Made by a program: the position numbers and the translations under genes. Under the pieces are notes generated by a model. That model ran no database searches. It saw only the letters and a list, made by a program, of their open reading frames with translations, and had not been told where the DNA came from. Shown piece after piece: positions 11,481-22,222 of a DNA stretch of 64,000 nt (the first letter of the stretch is position 1; the number at the start of each line of letters is the position of its first letter). The stretch is from positions 351,691 to 415,690 of the forward strand of contig FMBT01000317.1 of assembly GCA_900095095.1 (NCBI GenBank), read 5' to 3'. The stretch comes from Fragilariopsis cylindrus CCMP1102 (taxonomy: Eukaryota > Bacillariophyta > Bacillariophyceae > Bacillariales > Bacillariaceae).

Positions 11481-12926
11481 TTACCTAGCTATCGGAAGAA
11501 CGAAATAACTCAAGTAGAAAAGTTTCCACAAATGCATATAAAATCCGTACACTTCAGTTGGATTATCTGGATCCACGGGAGCAGCCTCTTTTTGAACGGA
11601 TGCTCCTGCCACCAATGCCGAAATACCAACAATGATACGTCCCAGTCGAACCATCATAGTACTCGATGACGTTGACGTTGACGATGTAATGACTGCCGCC
11701 CGAAAGAATGCTATACCGACACCCCAAAATAATGTCGTTAATAATCGATGCATACCACGAAACACACTGTTGGGTCCTAATCGAACCGCTACCGTACGGA
11801 TATTGGATAAATTATCACCTTTCACATCCGGTACGTCTTTAATTAATGCGATGACGACACCAAACACTGCAAAGTATAAACTCGATAAGTAACAACGTGG
11901 ATCGGTCAAGAGGTAGTGTAGGATACTACCGGATCCACCAAAGGCAGCCACCTTCGCATGAGCAAAAAATCCTGCATTAATCACACCACCCCTTACTGCT
12001 ACAATACAAAATGCTGCCAATACTGGGAATCGTTTTAATCGAAATGGTGGAAGGGAATAGACTGTTCCCAATACTGCTGATACACCTAATGCCATAGTAA
12101 GTCCACTCGTGGTCAAAGAAGGGATTGACACTCCCAATACCACTGATAATAATAATGAGACGAGAACGATAATTGTGGCATTCTTCATGGATAAGTCTCC
12201 AGCCGCTATCGGTAGATCGGGTTTATTAATTTTATCAATCTCCACATCCGTAATTTGATTGACACCAGTGATATATAAATTCATTAATAATGCTGGAATT
12301 GTGGCATACAATATGCTTAGCACAGTTTTTACCGTAAATGCATCACGATAGGTTGTGGCTGCCAACATATGTAAAGCAGGAATTGCTAATGCACTACCAA
12401 TAATGGTATGTGGACGTGTAAATCTCCACAATACAGACATGAAAGATTTTTTATTATTATTATTATTATTATTTGTAGTTGCTGTTGCTGTTGTTGTTAT
12501 TCCCTCCGTTGTTTTCGTGTTCGTGTTGTCGATATCGAAATTAGTTGTTACGTTTGTCGATGGGGTGTCGGCATCGGCATCGATTTCGACATCGATTTCG
12601 ACATCAACATCGACATCGACATTAGTTGTTACGTTTATCGATGATGACGATGACGATGACGACGTAGAAGAAGAAGACACGGACTCGGACAGGATCGTAT
12701 TGAGACGACCACGCCGATGACAAGAAGATACTACAGGAGAAGAAGATTGTTGAATAGATGGAGATAGTATCTTCCTCATTAAATTAGCTTGATTATAACG
12801 ACGAATCGGAAAATTTCCTCGGCATGTTGTTGTTGTCTGAAACGCTGATCCATTGTGCATCAACCCTACTACTAGTAGTACAAAAAGATATATTATGTGG
12901 GAAGGTGCAGATGCTATGGTAATCAT
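11481..12926 (-). CDS. VTE2: Homogentisate phytyl/prenyltransferase (UbiA family), plastid-targeted
   Basis: 481-residue single-exon integral membrane enzyme. It transfers a prenyl or phytyl chain to homogentisate, the committed step of tocopherol (or plastoquinone) synthesis. The two Asp-rich UbiA motifs are present: NQITDVEIDKINKPDLP (first) and KDVPDVKGD (second), with FTRPHTIIGS at the domain start and YSLPPFRLKRFP between. About eight or nine hydrophobic helices follow residue 175. The N-terminus has a hydrophobic signal ending GSAFQ, matching the A-F cleavage motif of diatom plastid presequences. Residues 80-160 are a Ser/Thr/Asn/Asp low-complexity linker. Phytyl (VTE2-1) versus solanesyl (VTE2-2) specificity cannot be decided here. 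Confidence 0.85.
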   Translation of the reverse strand: MITIASAPSHIIYLFVLLVVGLMHNGSAFQTTTTCRGNFPIRRYNQANLMRKILSPSIQQSSSPVVSSCHRRGRLNTILSESVSSSSTSSSSSSSSINVTTNVDVDVDVEIDVEIDADADTPSTNVTTNFDIDNTNTKTTEGITTTATATTNNNNNNNKKSFMSVLWRFTRPHTIIGSALAIPALHMLAATTYRDAFTVKTVLSILYATIPALLMNLYITGVNQITDVEIDKINKPDLPIAAGDLSMKNATIIVLVSLLLSVVLGVSIPSLTTSGLTMALGVSAVLGTVYSLPPFRLKRFPVLAAFCIVAVRGGVINAGFFAHAKVAAFGGSGSILHYLLTDPRCYLSSLYFAVFGVVIALIKDVPDVKGDNLSNIRTVAVRLGPNSVFRGMHRLLTTLFWGVGIAFFRAAVITSSTSTSSSTMMVRLGRIIVGISALVAGASVQKEAAPVDPDNPTEVYGFYMHLWKLFYLSYFVLPIAR

Positions 12927-13391
12927 TATTGAGGTCTTGATTATTCCGACGCAAATTGCTCGCTCTACAGTATTATCTTATATTGTTGATCAGAGAGGAG
13001 AATAGCTAACTACCAATCACTGCCTCTAGCTAGTTTCAAGTTAGTAGTCGTGTGCAAGGATGGATATACGGTAATCTAGTAATTTCGTTGTTTGTTGTTC
13101 AATATGAAAAATAAGATTTTTTATTTTTTGACTAACTTATCTTTTCAGTGATTACGTGGTCTACCGTCGATACTGCGCGCGACTTGCTCTAAAAAGTAAC
13201 TTCTTAGGGACCCTCGTTTTCATAGCAGCTATATCAAAAAACTTAGCAAAAATGATGGAATTAGTATCCCCTCCCCCCCTCCGAATGCCTACTACGAAGA
13301 AATAATTGATCCAGTGCCAAATCCATCTACTAGTATATATATATGAGGTGATCAGAGAGATTGATATAACATTATATACAAACGTGTTAGT
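12927..13391. other. Intergenic region with promoter side of the prenyltransferase gene
   Basis: No conserved ORF. Contains AT-rich runs and a short TA repeat near 13335. The retrocopy begins directly downstream. Confidence 0.4.
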
Positions 13392-13765
13392 AGCCTTGAT
13401 ACTTCACCATACTATCACTGGGATCTCAGTGCCCTTCCCGAGACAGTCGCATTATCATCAGGTTTTCAAAAAATGATAGCATACAGCGCATGTCATCAAC
13501 CAAGACAATGCTTGAAGGGGGAGGAGAAACTGGAAATAATCTATTACAGTAGTCAAATGTTGTCACATTACCAACAATGAAGAAGAAGAAGAAGACAGTA
13601 CCACGACCGACGATTACCCCCCTTATCATCCCTACACAGAAATGCAATTTTGTTGGAATCGGCTTCGGAATGCCAACATGCTAGAACCGAACGAAACGGC
13701 AGGAATGTATTGGTAGAACCTATATCAACTTGCCAATGGGAGTAATGTATTTCATGTAGGATATA
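13392..13765 (+). pseudogene. Intronless, broken copy of the DUF1996 gene
   Basis: Plus-strand sequence matches the coding strand of the gene at 7206-8972 over its central part. The match runs from the LDTSPYY codons through LPETVA, the GGGETGNN-like region and VVGIGF, then passes directly into MPTC with no trace of the 123-bp second intron found in the parent. A stop replaces the Trp after MPTC. About 150 bp is deleted, after which the TYQLADGSD segment resumes. Frameshifts and small indels occur throughout. Intron absence makes a retrotransposed (processed) copy the simplest reading; loss of the intron in a tandem duplicate is the alternative. Confidence 0.8.
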
Positions 13766-13858
13766 TTTATACAATATACATGCTACCACATTATCATTTT
13801 AATATTATTATGCTTACTACATAAATAGAAATATTATTATTAATAATACTGTATTTCT

Positions 13859-14111
13859 TTATTTTACAACAATGGCAACAGCGTATTGTTCAATAGGTGT
13901 CATCTCCTCTTTCTTTATATGACGATTCAATGGTTTTAAGTACTTCTCATTTAACATATCCACGGTCGAAACTGACTGTAATTGATATCCTAATTCCTTC
14001 AAGAAGAAACCAAAATCTGTTGGTGTTTTCCATCCAGTGATCCATGGTGCACCTGCAAATAAATTTGTTGATTTTAATAGTAAATTAATTTTATTTACAC
14101 AAGACGTAGAT

Positions 14112-14142
<31 letters not shown>

Positions 14143-15055
14143 CACCACCACTGCCACCACCACATAATTTATTTGGATCATCATATGTATCTTGTGGCAC
14201 ATACGAAATTAATAATATTGAATTTGCTGGAAGTATCGTATGAAGTTGTTGTAATGTATCCGCCGTCGATGATTTAGGTATATACTGTGTGACACCCTCT
14301 AAGATGACAACTGTCACTTTATTTTTATCAAAGACATTCGAGGACAATAACTTATCACTGATCATCGAATCATCATTACCCTTATTGATGAAATCGATTC
14401 CAATAAATTGTACAATATTATTATTTTTAGTGTTAGTCGTTTTCATAATTCGAGATAGTACCTTGTCATCTGTTTTTGCGATAGTCACTAATTTTTTGAT
14501 TTTCAATGCCTGTACATCCGGTTGATCTATTTCTATCACACGGAAGGTATCTGGTAGAGTTAAACGAAATCCACGAGTGTCGTACCCGGCTCCTACGATT
14601 ATCAGTTGTTCGGCACCAGTAGCACCAGTAGCACCAGTATACTCATCATTATTAGTATCCTCGTCAGTATTATCATCATTAGTAGGTCGTTGTGGTTGTC
14701 GCGGAATTTGAATAGCTTTCATAATTTCATCATCGAACCATTTCGTTCGAAGTGTAATCATTTCTAGTAAACCCTTGCAAAGAAAATCATAAATCCAACG
14801 TGTACCACGTTCACCGAACCATGTTGGAACGAATGATCCTTGGTACATATATTGTGCATACGGGTCATGATATAAGCGTGAGGATGGTTCGTGGAATGAT
14901 TCATAATGTCGTATTTTCGCTACACCTTGTGCTATACCATCACCACCAGAGCCAAAATAACCTCCTCCTCCTGTTCCTCGAATGTAATAATAATTACCAA
15001 CTGCTACAGCAAAAAGAGCAACAAGTGTTGTAATAATCGCTGGTCGTAGTACCAT
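13859..15055 (-). CDS. SAM-dependent methyltransferase, leucine carboxyl methyltransferase family
   Basis: 398 residues, single exon. An N-terminal hydrophobic segment (about residues 8-25) suggests a signal or anchor. The Rossmann methyltransferase core shows motif I LIIVGAGYDTRGFR, motif II VIEIDQPDVQ, motif III-like FIGIDF and motif IV VVILEGVTQYI, in the order of the LCMT/PPM family (PF04072). The C-terminus ends with a strand-rich tail (WKTPTDFGFFLKELGY). A Gly/Ser tract near residue 315 is an insertion. The substrate is unknown: family members methylate a protein C-terminal Leu or small molecules, and the membrane segment argues against cytosolic PP2A methylation. Confidence 0.78.
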
Positions 15056-15535
15056 TATTATTTACTATATACTCAAATAAGAATGGTGTTCCTTTTTACA
15101 ACAATATTATGCCGTTGTGTATCTTCCTTGAAACAGTTAGTTGATCACTTTGAATTGAATTGATTTGAATTCATTCGATCATATTCTCAAAGAAAGCGAA
15201 CTCTTCTCATTCGAAGATCTCGTCGTTTGGGTTATGTGATGTGTATCGAAGTCGTAATTTCCATCTTCAATCTCAATCTTACTTTCTTTATTTGACTTGT
15301 TCTTTCATTCGAATTCTTTTTTTTTAATCACGACTAAACCGGGACTGAAAAACTATTTGAATTTTGGTCGCATTTATTTGCTTGACAATTTTGATCATGC
15401 ATTGATCATCTTCCAATCCAATAAAATAAGAAGAATCTAGAATCGCATTTCAATCTATGCGTTACTAAGATTGGCGTCGACGAACCGAATAGATGTATTG
15501 AGATTGAATTTTTTTGAGTGTTACAGGAGAGAGGT

Positions 15536-15566
<31 letters not shown>

Positions 15567-15641
15567 GAGAGAGTAACGAAAAGAAAAAGGCGGGACGGAT
15601 TGCATTGCATTGCATTATTTTTGTTACTATTTTTATTTGTC
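15056..15641. other. Divergent intergenic region with GA repeat
   Basis: Head-to-head spacer of the methyltransferase (minus) and the TEN1-like gene (plus). A (GA)n tract of about 28 bp lies at 15536-15563, followed by a TGCAT repeat at 15600-15615. The ORF is open upstream of the first ATG, but this part looks like 5' UTR. Confidence 0.5.
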
Positions 15642-17489
15642 ATGAGTGACAACAACGCATCATCTACGTCGGATAATAGAACAACAACACAATACAAGAA
15701 TAAGAAAACTACTATTATACGCAATCCTTACGCCACGGCAAAGGTTGCTAATTTACAAGATAAAAAGAATGACGAAAATCGTCCTACAACTACTGCCGAA
15801 TATTCTTATGATGATGACGACGACGACAACGACAACAACAATAAAAATTGTGAGAATGAGAATGTTGATGTTGATGTTATGAACGATGTAATAGTTGATC
15901 CGACAACTACAGCAAAGACAACCAACACCAACGCAACTGTGAGTTTACAGGATGTCACAGCTGCTCCTACTCATAGTGAGGGTGTCAATAATGCAACGAC
16001 AACAATGACGAACTCGATGATGATGACGACGACTGCTACAACTAAGACTACAGCAACGGCTACCACCACAAAAAGTTGTGATTATGATAATACAGGAGGT
16101 AATAATATGAATAATACTTCCACTACTACAAGTACAAGTACCCATAACAATAACAATAACAACAACAACAACAAAACGAGTGATTTAGCTTTTTGGGAAC
16201 GCCTTCCATCTCGAACAATATCATTTGGAGCAGCTGAAATATTAACAGTCACGGAATGTATCCAACATTCAAAATTGTATTATGACCAAAATTGTTCGAT
16301 TCGTGTCACAGGATTATTACAACATCGATGCTTTTTACCTCTATCGTTATCATCATCGTCATCGTCATCATCGAAAACAACAACCACAACAACAACAAAT
16401 GACTACAAGGACTGTGGTGGTGTTGTCGTCCAGCTTGAATTGAAGGATCCTGTTGTCGTTACTTCCACAAGAATATCATCATCGAGGAAGAAGAGGACGT
16501 CGAATACTACTAGCACCGGTAACAATATTGATGGTAGTAATATTGGTGGTAATAATAGCAATAATAACGGTCTTCGACGAAGTTCTACTACTCCAACAAC
16601 AAGACGACGATCCTCATTATTACCTTCTTCTTCCTCGAGAAAGCTGTTATCCACGACTAAAAAACAAAAACGGAAACGACCATGGTTCGTTGCTTCGAAA
16701 GCTACCAGTACCACAACCACCAATGATGACAACAACAACAATAATAATAACAATAACAATAATAATAACATCGACGGGATAATAAATCGGCGATCATCTC
16801 TCGGGGGTGGCGGGGGACGTAGAAGTAATAGTAATACTACTACACATACAAATAATGATACGCTGAAGGTGTTAGTAGATCCACGAATGACTCAATTAGA
16901 TGTTGCGATCGTTGGATCTTTCATTACGATAATAGGAAATTTTATTGCTATTCCGATGGTCGATGATGACGACATGAATAACGGCGATAAAGAACAGGAC
17001 GGCGCAATAGTAGCGGCATCAACAGCAGCAACTATATTACACGTAGATGATGATGATGAAAAGAAAGAAGACAATAATAATAATGCTGACGGGGAAAATA
17101 ATAATAATACTCGTTCTCCTCTCATTGCATACCATCGTGGAAAGTCTTGTCGATACAAACTTGAGGCACGGACACTTCAAGTCATCAATAATAGTATTTC
17201 TGGGGGTGGTGGTACTGATCTGACTCTATACGGAATGGCTCTTCGATCTAGACGAAAAACTATGTACCGACGATATTACTACAATCTTCAGTGCCAGCAG
17301 CAGCAACAGCTGCAACAGCAACAGCCACAGCAATTGGGAGATGCGGTGGATATCCAACAACAAGAAAACAAGAATGCAAAGAAGAAGGATGATGATGACG
17401 AGGATGTAGTATTACTGACGACGGTAATATCGTTGTTGCAAGGTTGTGGACCTCCTCCTTATGAGAAATTGTTATTAGACGACGATTGA
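15642..17489 (+). CDS. OB-fold protein, candidate TEN1 subunit of the telomere CST complex
   Basis: The first in-frame ATG is 15642 (MSDNNASST), giving 615 residues. Most of the length is Asn/Thr/Ser/Asp low-complexity sequence. Conserved islands resemble TEN1. SIRVTGLLQHR is strand 1-2 of the OB barrel. VLVDPRMTQLDV leads into GSFITIIGNF. KLEARTLQVI is followed by DLTLYGMALRSRRK. The last block lines up with the C-terminal helix of plant and animal TEN1 (Leu-Tyr-x3-Leu-x2-Arg pattern). TEN1 with STN1 and CTC1 binds single-stranded telomeric DNA and recruits polymerase alpha. Normal TEN1 is about 120 residues, so this one is inflated by insertions. A short RPA-like OB protein is the alternative. 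Confidence 0.55.
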   Translation: MSDNNASSTSDNRTTTQYKNKKTTIIRNPYATAKVANLQDKKNDENRPTTTAEYSYDDDDDDNDNNNKNCENENVDVDVMNDVIVDPTTTAKTTNTNATVSLQDVTAAPTHSEGVNNATTTMTNSMMMTTTATTKTTATATTTKSCDYDNTGGNNMNNTSTTTSTSTHNNNNNNNNNKTSDLAFWERLPSRTISFGAAEILTVTECIQHSKLYYDQNCSIRVTGLLQHRCFLPLSLSSSSSSSSKTTTTTTTNDYKDCGGVVVQLELKDPVVVTSTRISSSRKKRTSNTTSTGNNIDGSNIGGNNSNNNGLRRSSTTPTTRRRSSLLPSSSSRKLLSTTKKQKRKRPWFVASKATSTTTTNDDNNNNNNNNNNNNNIDGIINRRSSLGGGGGRRSNSNTTTHTNNDTLKVLVDPRMTQLDVAIVGSFITIIGNFIAIPMVDDDDMNNGDKEQDGAIVAASTAATILHVDDDDEKKEDNNNNADGENNNNTRSPLIAYHRGKSCRYKLEARTLQVINNSISGGGGTDLTLYGMALRSRRKTMYRRYYYNLQCQQQQQLQQQQPQQLGDAVDIQQQENKNAKKKDDDDEDVVLLTTVISLLQGCGPPPYEKLLLDDD

Positions 17490-17835
17490 TTGAGCAACTA
17501 ACTCCTCATTTGTTTCGTAAATTGAGATATAAAACAATTCCACTAGTTTTCTCGTCTGTCTGGGTCCAAGCTAGTATCGAATTCAATACTAGGTATCATA
17601 GTAAAAGTAATAGGAATATTGATTAATTCGCTCTGTAACCAGATTCTTCTACAAAGTTTGAAAGTACTACAAAGTAGTCTGATCTTAAAAAAGCTCTCAC
17701 TGAAGAATATGTTCTATTTTTATTTTTGCGACTGGAGTAAGTCCCGCGGGATCGGTTTGAAAGAATCGTCCTTTTTAGATAAAAATTTAAAGTTGAAAGT
17801 AGAGACAGGATTCATGCAGGATTCAGGAATCGACG
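17490..17835. other. Spacer between tandem plus-strand genes
   Basis: 346 bp, AT-rich. Likely 3' UTR of the TEN1-like gene and promoter of the hydrolase. Nothing else seen. Confidence 0.4.
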
Positions 17836-19521
17836 ATGATGAACTCAGATTATCGCCGCTGCTACCGTATAGCCATTATATCAGTGGACTTCATTATGGT
17901 TGGAACAAGTAGAGCAAAACTTCGTCCTCCATTGTCATCGTTATCATCATCATCATCAAGGCGGTGGTGGTGTTCGATATCCTTCTTGATGCGTTTCTTT
18001 CTGATGGTCAACATCTATCTTTTTCTTTCCGTTTGGTGTTGTTTCTATTATTACTCCACTGCCTTATTGCACTATCACAATAATAATATCAATAATAATA
18101 AGAACAGTACAACCGCAAAAATTCGGGCTCCGCATAATGACAAACATGATTTTCTCCAGCATTCAACACCATCTCTACTTTCACCGAAGGCATATCCAGT
18201 ATACGGAACTCACGTTGAGTTCGATTATAATCGAGGTACCAAAAACAACAATAGTATCACAGTAGTCTACGCATTGCCATCACACCGACACCATGGTAGC
18301 GGAGGAGGAGGAGGTAATTCTACTATTCGTTCTAGTATCGATAATAGTAATAATGACATTGAAAATAATCATAATAATATAATCAACATCAAAGGGATTG
18401 TAATATTGTTACATGCCTGTACACATAATGCATTCAAATTCTTTTCTCCATCCAATGATAAATGTCCAGAGTGCGTTGGTTTAAGTGAAGAACTGCGATT
18501 GGTGCGAAATGTACTAAATCGGGGTTATGTGGCCTTTGCCGTGACCTGTTCCAACTTACAGAGTGGATGTTGGGGTGGCGATGATGATGTCGATCGGATT
18601 CGGTACGCCTTACATGAATTCATCGATCGTCATTATCATTCGATAATAACAACGTCATCGTCGTCGTCGTCGTCGTCCTCACCAATTGTGGTCCATGCCA
18701 TCGGTGCATCATCCGGTGGATCCATGGCAGCTAAGATCATGGTTGAAGGAATTGCTAGTACAGCTTTAGTTATGGTAATGAGCTTACGAAATCAACTGAT
18801 CGATAAATTACTGGAGCAGAAACAACTGACGTCGAAACAAGATTCTATAGATTCAACGACGACAACAACAACAACAACAACAAAAGTACGAAGATTATAC
18901 TTAGCTCCAATGACAAAAGACAAAGGAACTGCAAAACGTGTTCGTGAAAATTACAATTACCTTATGGGAAAACAACATAAACAGAAGATACTACAGTCAT
19001 TGTCATCCTCACAGAATAATACTAATACTAATAATAATAATAATCTTGATGTTCGAACATCATTAACAGTAGAAGTTAGAGTCGATGAAGAATCTTGTCG
19101 TTCTTTACCTGTGACTGTCGATTATTTATGGAATCGTGTTCCCGGTATGACAATGGAGGTATCAACAATCATTGTTGATGTATTAATAAAAGCGAATCAT
19201 ATCGATCCAAATAATAATTATCTGTTGATTGTTGATCCAACGAAATCGAATTGGAGAGATTTATTACTTCAACAACAACAACAAGACGCGACAACTAAGG
19301 ATGGTATAGTAAATATACCTCAATCATTGCAACAGCAGCAGCAGCAGCAGAAGTTATCTACGACAACAACAACTACAAAAAGTAATAATATGTTGTGGGG
19401 AACTTTTGATTTAACACCCGGAATGTCACCATTGGCAAAAGCATTACACAGAGCATGGGCAATGCATGAATATTGTAGTGAATCTATTAATCCAGCACTG
19501 GATTTTTTTGAACAACAATAA
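17836..19521 (+). CDS. Alpha/beta hydrolase-like type II membrane protein
   Basis: Up to 561 residues from the ATG at 17836; a second in-frame ATG at 17896 is equally plausible. One strong transmembrane anchor (FLMRFFLMVNIYLFLSVWCC) suggests a Golgi/ER luminal protein. An alpha/beta-hydrolase core follows: GIVILLHACTHNA (strand with oxyanion turn), GYVAFAVTCSN, a nucleophile elbow GASSGGS (Ser), and a conserved C-terminal block (LWGTFDLTPGMSPLAKALHRAW) that may carry the catalytic His region. Gln and Asn/Thr tracts interrupt the lid. No substrate can be assigned. Family membership rests on the elbow and strand order. Confidence 0.6.
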   Translation: MMNSDYRRCYRIAIISVDFIMVGTSRAKLRPPLSSLSSSSSRRWWCSISFLMRFFLMVNIYLFLSVWCCFYYYSTALLHYHNNNINNNKNSTTAKIRAPHNDKHDFLQHSTPSLLSPKAYPVYGTHVEFDYNRGTKNNNSITVVYALPSHRHHGSGGGGGNSTIRSSIDNSNNDIENNHNNIINIKGIVILLHACTHNAFKFFSPSNDKCPECVGLSEELRLVRNVLNRGYVAFAVTCSNLQSGCWGGDDDVDRIRYALHEFIDRHYHSIITTSSSSSSSSSPIVVHAIGASSGGSMAAKIMVEGIASTALVMVMSLRNQLIDKLLEQKQLTSKQDSIDSTTTTTTTTTKVRRLYLAPMTKDKGTAKRVRENYNYLMGKQHKQKILQSLSSSQNNTNTNNNNNLDVRTSLTVEVRVDEESCRSLPVTVDYLWNRVPGMTMEVSTIIVDVLIKANHIDPNNNYLLIVDPTKSNWRDLLLQQQQQDATTKDGIVNIPQSLQQQQQQQKLSTTTTTTKSNNMLWGTFDLTPGMSPLAKALHRAWAMHEYCSESINPALDFFEQQ

Positions 19522-19722
19522 CAAATGTTAAATAACAAAAACTTCACTAACTACTTGATCTCTCTTAATCTCCAATTCCTGTAGAGTAGTAGTGACTAGA
19601 AGTATGTAGTATGATGTGATACCTTTTTCTTTTTTTTACTATTGAATACAACAATAATGCTTGGTACTTTTACCATGAGAAAAATATAGGTTGCATTTAC
19701 TTCGTCTTCTTCTAAACAAAAT

Positions 19723-21551
19723 TTACTTCATTGGAGGTAAGAATAACGGACCACTGTCGTTGCCGTATACTGTTGTAGCTACTTCCTTTGTTTTTGAATC
19801 TGACGATGACCATTTGCAAAAATCTTTTTTACTGTTAGATTTTCGCCCGATGAAAAGTTGCCTTATATTACAGTCAACATTACCTCCGATCAATAAACCC
19901 CAATGTCCATATCCACCATTACTGTACGTGACACAACCCCCAAGCGCTAGTAGATACAGGTCGATGAAAGTATCATAGAATTTCTCCGTAGGTCCAGAGA
20001 CATACGAATCCAAATGCCAGGGTGGATTGGGATTTGGAATGGACGTGACCACCCTGATGTGGTGAGATGGCGATCCGACTTCCTCGTTATTATACTGTAG
20101 GGCACGCTCAGTGGCATGAGCAGAATCGGAGGCAAAAAAAATTGGCACATTCGGTCGTATCTGTGTAGCACAGGCTACTGCATTCGCGGTGTATTGTTCA
20201 ATTTCCTTTTCTGGTCGTTCGGCTACGCCATATAGAGCTCTGAAATGTGATGCTACATAGTGGTTCGGTTGCAGGTCCATTGCATCTAATTTTGATTGGA
20301 TCTTTGACGCCACCGGAGGAGAAGGAGTAAAAAATATCTTCCAGACATGTGCAAAGACCGTTTCGAAGTTGGGTTCGGATGATGTGTCGGTTATATTCAG
20401 TGTTTTATTGCTTGCATCTTGAAAACCAAATATTTCACTATCGTAGATAAAGCTTGGAGTTGTTGTCTGCCACCGACACTTGACGAGTGCCATCCCACCT
20501 TCAGCGTAGGCTGCTATCGTGGCTTTTGTTACCAGACGTTTCCCGTTCGAGTCATCTTCCATCACGTCTGCCATAATGAGTGGAACTCTCCAGTCGAATC
20601 CACCTTCCGGAGGAATCAAAAATTCTTCTAACATCGTCGGTCGGGTCCAACGTATTAACAAAATCCTCTTGGTATCGTACGCCTTCTTCAACAACGCAGG
20701 GATTGGTTTTAATCGATCGGCAGTCCCACCACATTTTCTCTTATCTTGCACTAATAGACATTGCATTATCAGCCACCGTTCCTGTTTCCAATTTTCATTC
20801 TGTAACAGGTCCCCCATGTAGATCGTTTATATCGATGCCAACGAAAATAATCTTTCATCCATTCCGGTACGATCTTGTCCTTATCCCATAGATAGTATGT
20901 ATCATCCGTGGTCAAAAATTCCAATGGAATATTTCTATAATACTCATCGTTGGATATGTTGGGTTTAATGGCCGTTTCTTCATATGTCCATTTGCTCATA
21001 TCTATGGTAACATTGTCATTGTTATTGTTATTTGCCATCAACTTTTGTTGTCTCTTCGCCTCTCGACGTTTTTTCTTCAATGCTTTTTGCTTCGAAGTAA
21101 CTTGTTGTCCTTTCCTTGGAATGTAGACTTCTTCTTGTTCTGTGTTGTTGTTATTTCCTCGAACATTTTTATCTTCCTGTCCATTATCATCACTGTATTT
21201 TTTAGTACTCGTGTCGGTATTGCTAACAACGGCTGTTTTTGTTGCTTTTGCTTTATCGTCCGGAACATCAGCTAGTTCAGCTATGATAGCTGTGATATTG
21301 CGACGACGACTACCAGAATATTCCTGTTGTAATTTCAAAAAGCTATCTCGGTCATTCTTGGAAGCATTATTGTCGTACCTATCGGAATGAGTCGACACTT
21401 CCAGAACCTGCGTGATCAGGACTAGATATGCAAAAATCGCGAACGACAATGCCATCAGGATTTTCCATTTGCGATCCACGGCGGCGTTAGCGGCGGCAGT
21501 TGTAGCGGAACGTTTTTTTCGTGGTCGATGCTCTCTCCCCGTCATTATCAT
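19723..21551 (-). CDS. Fucosyltransferase-fold glycosyltransferase (frame interrupted once)
   Basis: Two overlapping open frames make one protein. The N-terminal part (21551 to about 20816) has a transmembrane anchor at residues 29-50 (ILMALSFAIFAYLVLITQVL) and a Lys/Arg-rich stem, ending WMKDYFRWHRYKRS. The C-terminal part (from 20817) continues NENWKQERWLIMQCL, CGGTADRLKPIP and FDWRVP, then HFRALYG, IFFASDSAHA and SNGGYGHWG. This order matches the GDP-fucose transferase superfamily (NodZ/FUT8/POFUT type), with the HFR Arg expected to bind the nucleotide sugar. The frame changes by one base at a G5 run (20811-20815); six Gs would restore it. Golgi location inferred. Donor sugar not proven. 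Confidence 0.68.
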
Positions 21552-22188
21552 TGCCGTTCGAATGCTGTTGTTGTTGGGATTTTTGAAGAGTTCTGTCCAT
21601 TTTTTTTCAACGTAATATCATATCAGACATCGTCGTGTCCTCATTAAAATGTAAAAATGATTTTGTTAAATTTTAAATTTATAATTGAATTTTTAAATTT
21701 GTTTCGGTTAAAAACTGAAAAATATATAAATTATCGTAGCCCCCTAATTTATTTCCGAAAAGAACACATTATATTATTGGGATCCACACCTGATGATGAG
21801 AGTAGTTTATTTACATGGTGTTCCTAATCCACAGTGCGTTTGGACTTTTTTTTTGAATGAGTGGAGTGGATGTGGCAATAGAATGAGCTATTTGCATTTT
21901 GCTGCTCTAGCAGAATCAGAAATGGGCAGAACTGACAACAGCGACAGCAACAACAACAATAATATGATAGTGACATGATGTGAAGAAGTACAAAGCAACA
22001 TAAACCCAGTGGCTGGCATAACAATTATTCATAATGCAAATTGATCTACTATACAATCTGATGACTTGCTCTTCAAAATTAATCATTATCCATTACGCAG
22101 CAACAATATACAATAGATTGAAAGAGAAAAAAGAAAAGTAGGAAATGTCTACAAATACAATAGTAGTAATAATAATTATAATAATAAT

Positions 22189-22222
<34 letters not shown>

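Noticed and set aside
12355-12720. Open frame opposite the low-complexity part of the prenyltransferase
   Set aside because: It is the reverse reading of Ser/Asp repeats and has no domain.
20811-20817. Separate gene starting at 20817
   Set aside because: The ATG is internal to a conserved family sequence that begins in the preceding frame; one missing G explains the split.
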